From contig CM060688.1 in NCBI GenBank assembly GCA_030686995.1, positions 201,166,718 to 201,230,717 on the forward strand: a DNA stretch of 64,000 bases, read 5' to 3'. Under the pieces are notes generated by a model. It saw nothing but the letters and a program-made list of their open reading frames with translations, did no database searches and had not been told where the DNA came from. The stretch comes from Artemisia argyi. Taxonomy: Eukaryota > Streptophyta > Magnoliopsida > Asterales > Asteraceae. A program made the position numbers and the translations under genes. How positions within the stretch are numbered: the stretch's first letter is position 1; each line of letters opens with the position of its first letter. Shown piece after piece: positions 45,039 through 55,666 of this stretch.

Positions 45039-45553
45039 TGTTGGATCGTGAACACCTTGAACTTGTGTTGATAATGATACTTTGAGTATTACTATCAAGT
45101 ATGCGGAATCTACTCAATAGCACTTAGAAGATTGTTTGTATGTATGACAGTTTGTATATGAACAAGAACAATGTATAAACAAACTTTAAGCTCCAATATT
45201 ATTAAGAATAATAATACGAGTGATCTATGATATCACTAGGTTTTACAACTTGAAGCTCTAAGAAAACGTATATCAAAACTATATTCTAGGATCTCCTTTT
45301 ATAGAACAAGGAGTCCTCTTGTACAAGATAAGTATAATGCTAATAGAATAAGATATACACAATATCTTTTCTATGTTTATCAAAGCGCGTTTCTCTAACA
45401 GCTAACAAGTGAGCAGTGGTAATATTTGTTCTTGCAGTGGTAATGAGTTTCCACTGCAAGTACAATCTTCTTGCAGTTGTAACTTCTTCACTAGCCGTGG
45501 TAACTGATAGAATAATTCACTAGCCGTGGTAACTGATAGAATAATTCCCAACA
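45039..45553 (-). repeat. C2 5' LTR (515 bp)
   Basis: Identical to 38106-38620 as read line by line. The minus-strand TATA box is at 45295-45303. Confidence 0.96.
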
Positions 45554-45558
45554 GAGAA

Positions 45559-48422
45559 TGTGCGTGGACTTCACAGACCTTAACAAAGCATGTCCACAGG
45601 ACTGCTATCCACTGCCAGAAATAGACTGGAAGGTAGAATCCCTATGCGGATACCCTTTCAAATGCTTCCTAGACGCATACAAAGGGTATCATCAAATTCA
45701 GATGGCAGTTGAAGATGAAGAAAAAACAGCTTTCCACACCAGTCAAGGAGTCTACTGCAACACAAAAATGCCTTTTGGCTTAAAAAACGTAGGCGCAACA
45801 TACCAACGATTGGTGGACACAGCTTTCGAGAAACAAGTAGGCCGCAACTTGGAGGTCTACGTTGACGACCTTGTCATCAAAAGCCACACAGAGGATGAAT
45901 TGCTACGCGACATCGAGGAAACGTCCAGAACATTGGAACGAATAAACATGAAGTTAAACCCCAAGAAGTACACTTTTGGCGCAACCGAAGGCATGTTCCT
46001 TGGATACTTAATAGAACCTGATGGAATCAAGCCTTGTCCAGAAAAAACAAAGGCTGTTATTGATCTCCCCTCACCGCGCACACTCAAAGAAGTCCAGTCA
46101 TTGAATGGAAAGTTAGCAGGGCTAAACCGTTTCTTATCTAAGTCAGCAGACAAATCACTTCCTCTCTTTAAAACACTCACGAAGTGTACTAAAAAGGGAG
46201 ACTTTTGCTGGACCAAAGAAGCAGAAGAAGCTTTCCAACAACTTAAACACCACCTGGTATCTCTTCCCAAACTTGTCGCACCGCGACCAGGGGAAGAGCA
46301 AATCATGTACTTATCGGCAACTCATGGAGCAGTTAGCGCATTACTATTGACAGATAGGAACTCCGTCCAGACACCCATATACTTTGTAAGCAAAGCCCTG
46401 AAGAAAACAGAGACTAACTACAGCGCTATGGAAAAGCTGGTCTTAGCTCTAGTATTCGCAGCCAAAAGACTGCGCAGATACTTTCAAGCGCACCCAATAG
46501 CGGTGATCACAGATCAGCCAATCAAACAAGTCATCTCTAAACCTGACGCATCAGGGCGGCTACAAAAGTGGAGTGTACTGTTAAGTGAATACAACATCTC
46601 ATATAGACCGCGCACTGCAATCAAAGGACAAATATTAGCCGATTTTATTGTTGAGAAGCCAGATAGTGATAGCCCAACGTTGGCAACCAAAACAGATCTG
46701 CAGGAACCCTGGATTCTGTTCACAGATGGGTCTTCATGCGTAGATGGATCAGGCGCAGGCCTTATCCTCATAAATCCAGAAGGTATGGAATTCACCTACG
46801 CGTTGCGCTTCGAATTCACAGCCACAAACAATGAGGCAGAATACGAAGCCCTACTAGCTGGACTACGCATCGCAATCCAAATGGGTGTACGCAAATTGGA
46901 AGCAAACGTAGATTCCCGGCTCATCGCTAACCATGTGCTAGGTGAATATGAAGCCAAAGATGAACACATGATCCAATACCTGGAAAAGACCAAGTCCTTA
47001 ATTAAAAACTTTGACAGGTTCACAATAAAACAGGTGCCCAGAGGGGACAACAGAAAGGCTGATGCGCTCAGCAAGATCGCATCCACAAGCTTTGCACACC
47101 TATCCAAACAGGTATTGGTAGAAACCCTACAAAACAAGTCAATCTTGGAGATGGAAGTATCCACAGTGATAGAAGAACAAGATCCTACATGGATGACACC
47201 TATCATTGAATTCATTAGCAAGGGAATTTTGCCACAAGACCATAAGGACGCTCGAAGAGTGCGGCGCACAGCGCAGCGATTTGAACTACGAGACAACATA
47301 CTCTATCGACGCTCTTTCTTACAACCTTGGCTCAGATGTGTTGGACCTCTTCAAGCAGACTATGTACTCCGAGAAATCCATGTTGGATCATGTAGCATGC
47401 ACTCAGGACCGCGATCTGTGGTAGCAAGCGCTTTGCGGTCGGGGTATTATTGGCCAACTATGCACAGCGACACACACGATCTGGTAAAGAAATGCAGCAA
47501 TTGTCAAGTACATAGGCCAATTCCACGCCGACCACAACAAGAGCTAACACCCATTACCTCACCATGGCCATTTTACAAATGGGGCATTGACATCGCAGGA
47601 CCCTTTCCAGTTGCAGCAGGAGGACTAAAGTTCCTCATCGTAGCCATAGATTACTTCACGAAGTGGATTGAAGCAAAGGCGGTAGCGAGCATCACGGGAA
47701 ACCAAGTCAAAAGCTTTGTCTGGGACAACATTGTTTGTCGCTTCGGACTACCCGGAGAGATTATATCAGACAATGGGAAACAGTTCTGCGACAATCCATT
47801 CAAAGATTGGTGCGCACAATTGAACATCACGCAACACTTCGCTTCAGTAAAACACCCACAAACCAATGGCTTAGTTGAGCGCGCAAATCGCAGTGTAGGT
47901 GAAGGAATAAAAGCGCGCCTTGACAGACACAAAGGAAGGTGGGTGGACGAGCTCTCACATGTCTTATGGGTGCATCGCACCACAATCAAAACCAGTACTG
48001 GCGACACACCATTCTCCCTTGTCTACGGAATAGAGGCCATCATACCAGCTGAGATAGGAATGCCAACTATACGCACAGCAGAGGTCAACGTCATGACAAA
48101 TGATGAGGAGCGGCGCATAGACTTGGACTTACTGGAAGAAAGACGTGAACGCGCAGCAATACGCGAAGCAAAGGCTAAAGCAAAAATGAAGAAGTATTAT
48201 GATGAAAAGGTCAAACATACTTCCTTCAGGCCAGGAGACTTTGTATACCGCGCCAATGATGTGAGCCATGCAGAAGACACAGGCAAGCTCGGATCTAAAT
48301 GGGAGGGACCCTACGAGGTCACTGATGCGCTCGGCAACGGTGCATACAGGCTGCGCGATATGGAAGGTCACGACCTAGCGCGCACTTGGAACATCTGCAA
48401 TCTTAAAAGATGTTATTTTTAA
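45559..48422 (+). pseudogene. pol: T pol: RT, two RNase H domains and integrase (954 codons)
   Basis: Continues the frame of 37997-38105 after removal of C2. It starts at CVDFTDLNKACP (RT palm) with YVDDLVIKS at residues 101-108. The usual gypsy RNase H follows (FCWTKEAEEAFQQLK ... NYSAMEKLVLALVFAAK, about 217-330). A second, archaeal-like RNase H (ILFTDGSSCVDGSGAG, NNEAEYEALLAGL, about 385-515) marks Tat/Ogre-type elements. Integrase has GIDIAGPFP, SDNGKQF, HPQTNGLVERANRS and a C-terminal chromatin-side region. No internal stop is seen, so the body decayed little before C2 split it. It is classed as pseudogene because of the 5' truncation and the C2 insertion. Confidence 0.92.
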
Positions 48423-49054
48423 GCAAGGCTACGGCCATCACACAGACACCTTTGCACTTTAGGATGTGCTCAATAAGTGTTTGTTTTTTCTTTCTTTCTT
48501 AGGAATTGTATTTTTACTTTTTTCAAAAAACTTGCAAGTATCAATAAACTGTTATGGTTTCTAGCTAACTCCATAACGTATTTCACTTTATTGCGTACAT
48601 ACTTATATATGTCAATATTGTTATCTTATATATTTGCCTACATGGCGTGCATGCACTAATTAAGACCCACGAAGGCATAAAGGATGAGTAAACCTACTAA
48701 TTCACTCGTTGAGTAAGAGGGTTGCAAACCCATCAACATTGGATCACGCATCCTTGCTAAGCACCTTACTTTTGAGACATCGAGGTAAGTGTTACAAACG
48801 CATCCCACGAAGGGTGAGCAAACATTAAGTACACCGTACAAAGCTTAGCAAATAACGAGCCAAGACACTTGGTCAAATAATAAAAACTTAGCAACACATT
48901 AATGCAAGTATATCTCTAAGTCATACACTTAATTTATACACAACAAGTTATCTTATTCCATCTTTTTACATAAAAGAAAAAGAAAACTACGACATCGCAA
49001 AAAATATACACCTCGTTATTTACACGGTAAATATACAAGCTACAACAAGAAAGC
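48423..49054. other. T spacer between pol and antisense gene
   Basis: AT-rich with no ORF of weight. It holds the convergent 3' ends of pol (+) and the antisense gene (-), whose stop is at 49055. Confidence 0.55.
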
Positions 49055-51662
49055 CTATATGCTATGGCGGTGCTCAGGGCTATCTTCTGATGCAGCAGAA
49101 CTCCCCGCCTCTTGAAGCTTTGTCAAAATCAAGGCATCCTTAGGAGATACGGTGGGAACACTCACAGGAACCCCATCAGACCTAGGGATGTGTGCAACAC
49201 CCACACCGCACAATACTGCCTTGCCCTGAATGCCTCTCTTCTGGGCAGCCCTCTGCGCATGACGCTCCAGCACCTCTTTCAGTGGAATTTCCCTCTCAAG
49301 GGCAAAAGGGTTAAGCATGTGGCGAGGTTGCGCAAACACGGGAACCTGCAGCTGCGACTCATCTGGCTTAAGGAAGTAATCCGGCTGCGCCTCTGCATCC
49401 TCCAAAATGTGGAGCTCCAAGGTCAACCCCGCCATAATTACCTTTATGGGGTTGTCTTGGTCGCGCTCCAACCGGGCAATATGAGACAACTCAAGAACTT
49501 TCAACCCCTCCATAGCCTGCATCAGCTCATCATACGCAACCGCGTTGTAGCCAGGAATCTCAGCCAAGTCCTTGCTCAACAGCTTAGACTCATGGAGATC
49601 CTCCATAGCCTGAGACTTCCCATGCACCACCGCACAATGAACCACCTTCCCAAAGGCATCCAACACCTCTTGGGACTCCAAAGTGCCCATAGCTGCCAGG
49701 CGCAGCCCGTGACTGATCAACCACCTACATCAACAAAGACAACTTGCGTTAAGGAAAGGCATAGTAACAAAATATAATAAAAAAAGAAGGCTAAAAAGGA
49801 AGTACCTGCGCTCAGCAATGGTCGACATCAAATGAGGGTATAACTCCTCATCTTACTCGATACTCAGGCCGCCCAGCTTGTTCTCCTGCACCTGAACAAT
49901 CTCCTCCATGCGCTCCTTGAACTTAGCAATGCTCGCGAAGTGCTCCTCCTTTTTCTCCTCCAAATATCTTACCGCCCAAGTCATGTTGGCCTTGTACTGA
50001 TGAAGTTATCCGCGCGCCTGCTCCAGCTCAACCATTGCAGTCAACTTCTCATGGGTGACCTTCTTAGTGTGCACCCTGGAGGATCCCACTTTCGCTTGCA
50101 CTTCAGCCAGCTGCGCGCAGAGCATAACTATCTCCTCATCCTTCTGGGCGAGAGTACTGCTCTCCCCGACATACCTAGTCTTCAACTGAGCCACCAGCTC
50201 AGTCTGACATACAGCAGTCGCAGCCAACTCATCCATCAGTTGCTGCGCCGATACGCCCTCATCAACCTTCACTTCCCCCTCCTTGTTTTCATTCTGCGGA
50301 GGGGACGTGGTCTCCACGAAGACTCCATCATCCTTCGTGGCATCATCCCTACAAGACATGAAGAAAACAATTGGAACATACTACGACAAGTAATACAAAA
50401 ACAAAAAAAAACAAACAAAAATAATATTTGAGATGCAGATACTTACAGAAAGGGAGAAGCCTCTGCAGCCTTCTTATCCGCGCCAGGATCAGATGTCTCT
50501 TCTTCCGCGGACGACTTCGCATCCCCAATAAGGTAGCATCGTCTCTTCATAGTGTCACTGCTCCCAGCCTCCCTTTTGCGCTTAAGATTCTGCGTCACCT
50601 CCTCCTTCAGCACCTCCTCAGGCTTTAGGATTTCCACGCTATCATATGATTCAGCGTGCGCCTCCCCCTCCTGCGCCATCTCCACATCTGGCGCCACGCT
50701 CTGAACGGGTGTTACTTGGAGCGGTGGCGTATCTTCATGGCCAACATCCGGCAGCACAGTCAAACGACCCTGGGTCGCATCCAAAAGTGGCTGCTCACCC
50801 ACCCTCAGAGGGCGCACTCCCACAGTCACCTGCTTTGGCTTTTCCAGCTTAACGACAGCAATTAGATCCATCTCTGCACACATAAACAAACAGCAAAAAA
50901 AAAGGATTAGTTACTAAATGTGCGCATATAAAAAGACTTACATATTTGAAGTAGAAGGGACGAACACCCACCCCGGCCTTCCTCATCTATGAAGGTTGGC
51001 ACCTCGTCAACACCACCGAAGTAGTTACGACTCAACCCCATGTGCAACAAAAACTCCTCCGGATAAGGGTTAATGGGAATGCGGTTGGCATCAAGGGTCT
51101 GCGCATCAGTCAACCTATAGGAACCGGGTGCGGGGCGCCCATCTCTTGGCAACGTATCTTGAGTATAAAACTTAAAGGGTGATGGAAAAACCACGTCATC
51201 AACCCAGAAAAAATGCTCCTTCCAATGCCTCAGGGAGTCCACCTTCTCAGTATAGCACTGAAGCGCCCCAGGGCGCTTCGCAATGGACACCTACCCATTT
51301 GACCACGTTGTGTGGTAGAAGACGCGGAACAAGGCAATGGTCGGCTCTATCGCAAGTAAACGGCAGTTTACTTCAAAATTCGACACCTTAGCCGCACCTA
51401 TACAGTGCAGCTGTGAGATGTGGAGGCGATAGTGATTGAGCAAATCGCTCAGAAAAATGGATATCGGTACGCGGTAATTCACGTACTCGAAAAAACGCGT
51501 GTATAATCCTATTTTCCCTTCGAGGAAATCGGCTATACACGCGTCAACATCTGGAGCCTCTGGATGCACATCCAGAGAAATGAAGTAGTCGGATGTAAAC
51601 TGACGCACATCATTCTCAGTCATCGCAGAGCGAAAATCTTCTAATTGGGCAACCATTTTCAT
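49055..51662 (-). pseudogene. Four-exon antisense gene of T, broken by three stops
   Basis: ATG at 51662-51660. GT-AG junctions keep frame with exons 51662-50972, 50873-50447, 50348-49806 and 49724-49055 (donors GTGGGT, GTAAGT, GTACTT; acceptors TGCAG, TGTAG, TGTAG), about 777 codons. In-frame stops: TAG at 51293-51291 (probably from TGG), TAA at 50008-50006 and TAA at 49855-49853. Exon 1 resembles the plant 'putative gypsy-type transposon' domain (Transposase_28-like), the widespread extra ORF of gypsy elements. Exon 2 is acidic/Pro-rich and ends with a KRKR cluster; exons 3-4 are helical, probably coiled coil. Antisense ORFs between pol and 3' LTR are known in Tat-lineage elements. No longer functional here. 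Confidence 0.8.
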
Positions 51663-51797
51663 AAAATTACTGAGAAACGCACACAAAATTACCTAATAAA
51701 ACAGTTACTTTCTTTGCAAAAATACGCTTTCAAGAAAGTGGGCAAGGGTGAGTATGTGTTTTACTGTGTGGTTTTGTTACAATGAGGGCGGTGACTC

Positions 51798-51804
51798 TTA
51801 TATA
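51798..51804 (-). promoter_or_regulatory. TATA box of the T antisense gene
   Basis: The palindrome CTTATATAAG gives TATATAA on the minus strand about 136 bp upstream of the ATG, in a position like those of the C1 and C2 antisense genes. Confidence 0.6.
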
Positions 51805-52070
51805 AGGGGACCAAAAACCCTAGATGATGTCCACGTGGATCCCACTCACAAAAACGTGTGGCTAGAACCGAAACGGTACATCCACTTTCTCCCGATTTCC
51901 GAGGGACACGTGGACACAACCCCCGATTTTCGAGGTACTTTTTTGAAATATCTAAGACTAGGTACATTGTACTCCAAATTGGGCGGCAATATTCCAATGT
52001 TCTCCCGCCACGCTTACTGCTGCTGTGATTAGTCTAGCATCCGCGGCTACGAGCCGCGCACACTAGACTG
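51805..52070. other. T region upstream of the antisense promoter
   Basis: No ORF. GC is higher than in the surroundings. It likely holds the rest of the antisense promoter and leads to the PPT. Confidence 0.4.
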
Positions 52071-52078
52071 GGGGGACA
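52068..52078 (+). other. T polypurine tract
   Basis: ACTGGGGGGACA directly before the LTR start TGATGACG at 52079. Confidence 0.75.
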
Positions 52079-52560
52079 TGATGACGTATAGTGTATATAT
52101 GGGCCACGAGCCAAAATGATAAACATTACTAAGGCCCAAAGCCACCATGTGTGGGCTATTATGACTTGGGCCGCACCAATAAAGGGAGTGGGCTCACGCA
52201 AGCCCAACCAAACTATATACGGTATAGATAGGGATCTTCTATCTATGGAATAGATATCCCTAACCCGGATAAGCACCATGGGTGCGAAACGTAAGGAGCA
52301 CGAACCCTACAAGAATTCTGCGCCTATATAAGGAATGACACAATTCTCATTCAAGGTACGATTCACAAAACCCTAAACTCTTTACGAGAACCCTAAATCG
52401 ATTACTTACTCTCACGCCGGAGTCTAATCGTGGGAGACAATCCCATGATAAGCCTAACGGTGTTGTTTATTTTCTTAGTGCGCAAGTTACAAGCATTAAG
52501 AAGCGAATTGGTACGAGAGCAAGAGCCCATAATCAGGAACGCCCAACTTTTGTATCAACA
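52079..52560 (+). repeat. T 3' LTR (482 bp)
   Basis: Begins TGATGACGTATAG and ends TTTGTATCAACA. TATATAAG at 52325-52332 is followed by a leader with AAACCCTAAACTC. The 5' partner was lost with the truncation, so the ends rest on TG...CA, the PPT and the layout. Confidence 0.78.
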
Positions 52561-52888
52561 AAAATGTATATATGTCTAGGAGGAGATAAGATATCCCTAA
52601 GTTATGAGTTGATTGAATATACCTATGTACACTACTGTCGTAGTGTTTAGTTTCATGGTACACATGCATGGTGTTTGTATGGAAGATATTATCATGGTTT
52701 TATTTCCAGGTGCTGGTTGAAATGAATATATTCGTGTTCTTCTAGGATTCGTTAGTTGTATGAGTGATGACAAGGAAGATGTTTCATCCACATCAGCTCA
52801 ATGGCTTCCAAGCCGTTATTTTTACTATTGCTGGATGATTTGGAATGCAAGGAACCGCAAAATGTTTTATGGCATCAAGCGTGCGTAC
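52561..52888. other. Intergenic, no gene seen
   Basis: AT-rich sequence, presumably the target of T on the right side (AAAAT follows the LTR). The stretch near 52786-52860 could be old coding sequence but I cannot identify it. Confidence 0.4.
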
Positions 52889-52905
52889 TGCTGACTGGTG
52901 TTTTC

Positions 52906-53105
52906 TTTTTGGGTAAACATGGGTTTCCGACTCGACATTGCGAGCCGACTAATCCCACGGCGACTACCCTTTTTGGATAGCCCATAGTTAGTGCAGGTGA
53001 ACCTCCGTGGCCAGAAGAGGATTAATTTTCTCCCCGTTAGATTTGAACCCTTGACCTCCTCTTTGGAAGGTTGGTACTCTTACCGCTGGGTCACCCCTTG
53101 TGGTT
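52906..53105 (-). mobile_element. tRNA-derived SINE (200 bp) with 17-bp target duplication
   Basis: On the minus strand an A-box TGACCCAGCGG (53093-53083) and a B-box GGTTCAAATCT (53049-53039) are spaced as in a pol III tRNA promoter. A GC-rich tRNA-unrelated body follows, ending in a short A-run. TGCTGACTGGTGTTTTC is repeated exactly at 52889-52905 and 53106-53122. The perfect duplication shows a fairly recent L1-type insertion. Confidence 0.9.
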
Positions 53106-53122
53106 TGCTGACTGGTGTTTTC

Positions 53123-53618
53123 GTGAGGTCCAAAAACACTTTTTTGGTTGGTTATCGAGTCACAGGTAAGGGCTGTTTTGTTTTGTTTTATTTTTGTTGG
53201 GGTTGTATCCCGTCGCTTCTTGCTAAGTGCTTTCTTGTGCTCATTATATAAGATTTGATGCTTCAGGAAAATATAAAAGTTTGGAACTATTACAATTTAA
53301 ACTATCCAAACCAATAAGAAATATTGATTTCAAAATTCCTCAGTAACAAACTTGGATTCGGCCATAACAAAAATTGAGTTCTAATTTAAGGTTTAAGGTA
53401 TAACAAGTGTGTTTGACGCGAAGGCATATAAAGCTTAAGTGACTTTGAGGTTAAAAAGTAAGCTTTTATTAAGTAAGACTTCGTTTGGTTGATCAAGTTT
53501 AAACATTTAATTAAAAAGTAAGCTTTTATTAATTGAGGAATGATTTAGAAACCTAAAAATATGACTTATTTGTGCTCTTAAAGTGAAGTAGTGACAGGAT
53601 AAGTAATCCTGTAGTAAC
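53123..53618. other. Intergenic, no gene seen
   Basis: A direct repeat of about 20 bp, TTAAAAAGTAAGCTTTTATT, is at 53451-53470 and 53511-53530. An open frame before 53251 has no recognisable domain. Confidence 0.45.
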
Positions 53619-53870
53619 TAAGAGCACTAGGTGTAGGGCTCGTCGTCCGCTTCGTTGTCTGACCTGGCTCCATCAACGGCGAGCCGTAGCTCGCCGCTAC
53701 ACCAAATCACCCTTGCCGATGCTCGTTGTTGGTCACCTCCCCGTGGCCACGGCGAACCAAAAAACTGACAAAGGTGCTGGTTTACGTTGGAGAAAGAAGT
53801 GGAAAGTGGGAATATATTACTGTTTATTTTACAACGGTTTTTTTTTCCCCTACCCTCTTTTACATAACAC

Positions 53871-53878
53871 TATAAATA
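53871..53878 (+). promoter_or_regulatory. TATA box of the Harbinger ORF1
   Basis: CACTATAAATACTAACC lies about 92 bp upstream of the inferred start at 53963. Confidence 0.6.
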
Positions 53879-53962
53879 CTAACCTCCTTTTCACTTCTCT
53901 TCACTACATTCAACAATCTAAACTAAAAATTTCTATACCTCTTCTCCTAATCAAAACAAAAA

Positions 53963-55158
53963 TATCTCAAAACCCGAACGAAGGAGGTTATTTCACGAAC
54001 CTCCTAACATCAAACCAACGTCAAAACGGGGGAGCCTCAAACTCTTTTAGTCCCTCGTCTCAAAGTCCAAACCCTTCACCACCATACGGTTCGCAACCAT
54101 TAAATCCGAATGACATTTACCGTAACCAAGAATATGCGTTTCAACAAGGATTCGCAAATCAACAACAATTCAATTCGTCGCCACAATTTTATAACCCGAA
54201 TCTACCATCCACTTTTCCTCCATCACAACCACCACAACCGTCACAACCATCTCAAGGTACGTTTAAAGTACCTAAGGCACGATCACCGCCCAAAGGCCGA
54301 GGAAAAAAAACCAGAGCCCAAAGAGGAAAAAACGTCGTAAATTTGGACGCGGACGATGACGATGACTTGGAAGAAGCTGCTCATACGCGTGCGCGAAAGT
54401 TGTGGTCCAAACAAGAAGAAACGATTCTTACGGAAGCGTGGATAGAAGTTTTCCAAGACGAAGATCTGGGAAATGACAAAGAGAATGAATTCTTTTGGAA
54501 TGAAATTCATGCACTTTTCAACGAGCGGACTACTGAAGACCCTCGAACCAAAAACATGCTATCCGGTAAATGGTCAAGGATCAATGTCGACCGCCAAAAA
54601 TTCAATGCTATTTATAAACATTTAGAGCGTCGCAGTGGTGAAAATGATCATGATCATGTCGAGAATGCCAAAACGAACTTCACACAACGTTTTGGACAGA
54701 GGGGTTTCACTTTGGTTCACGTTCGGGAGATCCTGAAACGCTACCCAAAATGGGATGCTGAAGAACCGCTAGACATTACATGTCTTAAGGATATATTAGG
54801 GCCGGACAAACGACCTCGTCCCGAAAGAAACAACAGGCGACCCGGAAAGAAACAAAAGTCGACGAAAACGTCGAGTGCGGCGAGTTCCGGTGGGAGTCAA
54901 ACGAGTACTTTTTCGGGACAATTATCCGAAAAGTATAATCAAGCAAAAGACACTCAAATGGCTTGTTACGAAGCGCGGAGGAAGAGGGAGGAAAAGGCGT
55001 TCGAGAAAGAAGCTGCGGCGTTGGAGTGACAGGATATGCAGATGCTAATGCTCGATCCAAACACGGTTACTGACCCGGTTAGAGCCGAAGTAATTCGCAA
55101 GAGACAAGCAAGAATAACTCAGAAATACCAAAGTCTCGACCGCGAAGATGACGCATAA
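53963..55158 (+). pseudogene. Harbinger ORF1, MYB/SANT-like protein, start and stop damaged
   Basis: The N-terminus is Gln/Pro/Ser/Asn-rich. A Lys/Arg cluster and a VVNLDADDDDDLEE acidic patch precede a trihelix/SANT-like domain (KLWSKQEETILTEAWIEV ... FWNEIHALFNE ... SGKWSRINVDRQKFNAIY). The C-terminal half is basic (RPERNNRRPGKKQK) and ends in a coiled coil. This is the usual ORF1 partner of PIF/Harbinger transposase, which it helps to bind DNA. No ATG lies in frame where the protein should begin: ATA at 53963 is probably a mutated start. TGA at 55027-55029 interrupts the coiled coil; the same frame then runs to TAA at 55156-55158. An upstream in-frame ATG at 53719 lies before the TATA box and is unlikely to be used. 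Confidence 0.8.
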
Positions 55159-55607
55159 AATGTTTAATTTTCATATTAGTATCGTATGTTTTTTTTTCGT
55201 ATCGTATTTTCTTTTCCATATTCTATGCGTGTTTTTTTTTCCTCGTATCGTTTTTTTTTTCCGTATTGTAACTTTTTTATTTGATGAAATAAAATTAGTA
55301 TGTTTTGTTATTTTTTAGTATTTGTGAAAAGAATTTAATTTTTTTAATGAAATGAATAAAAAAATAAATGTGTAAGAGGTGAGGCCTTAATGGGGAAGTT
55401 GAAGTTTGTTGTTTGATGAGGGGGTTTGTTGTGGATAGTTGAAGTTGAGGTGTTTGATGATGTGCCAGGGGTGGAACCCGAATGGGGAGTCAAGCCTCCC
55501 CATCTACACCTAATGCTCTAAGATAAGTTATTCAATAACATCCACAAACCTATACTGTAACAGTACGTACCACATGGCTCAACAGTCAATTTTTGTGACA
55601 TAAGTAC

Positions 55608-55614
55608 TATAAAC
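55608..55614 (+). promoter_or_regulatory. Putative TATA box of the UGT gene
   Basis: TATAAAC 53-59 bp before the ATG, 90 bp after the end of the Harbinger element. Reasonable plant spacing, weak match. Confidence 0.5.
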
Positions 55615-55666
55615 ACATGCATAGATAAAGAACGTGAGGATGTGGTAGTGGTACAGAAACAAAATA

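Larger units (their letters stand above)
38106..45553 (-). mobile_element. C2: very recent copia element lacking protease and integrase
   Basis: 7,448 bp on the minus strand: 5' LTR at right, PBS, intact gag, about 190 bp of non-coding sequence, intact RT-RNase H, an antisense ORF, a 3' spacer, PPT and 3' LTR. The two LTRs are identical over 515 bp as I read them. No protease or integrase sequence is present, and there is no ORF3 like that of C1. It must have integrated with enzymes from a related element, so it is non-autonomous but recently active. Confidence 0.95.
53622..55518 (+). mobile_element. PIF/Harbinger-type element carrying only ORF1 (1.9 kb)
   Basis: Terminal inverted repeats GAGCACTAGGTGTAG (53622-53636) and its complement (55504-55518) match at 14 of 15 positions. 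They are flanked by TAA at 53619-53621 and 55519-55521, the 3-bp duplication of PIF/Harbinger. Inside is the MYB/SANT-like ORF1; there is no DDE transposase (ORF2). It is therefore non-autonomous. It ends 148 bp before the UGT start codon. Confidence 0.88.

Noticed and set aside
49112..49777. 221-codon + strand frame opposite T exon 4
   Set aside because: Shadow of the minus-strand exon; the protein is low in recognisable pattern while the minus strand splices in frame.
52906..53105. True tRNA gene
   Set aside because: Only A and B boxes are tRNA-like; no acceptor stem or anticodon arm can be formed, and the target duplication marks a SINE.
53713..53962. N-terminal extension of the Harbinger ORF1
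   Set aside because: It precedes the TATA box and includes TIR-proximal sequence; it is open by chance.
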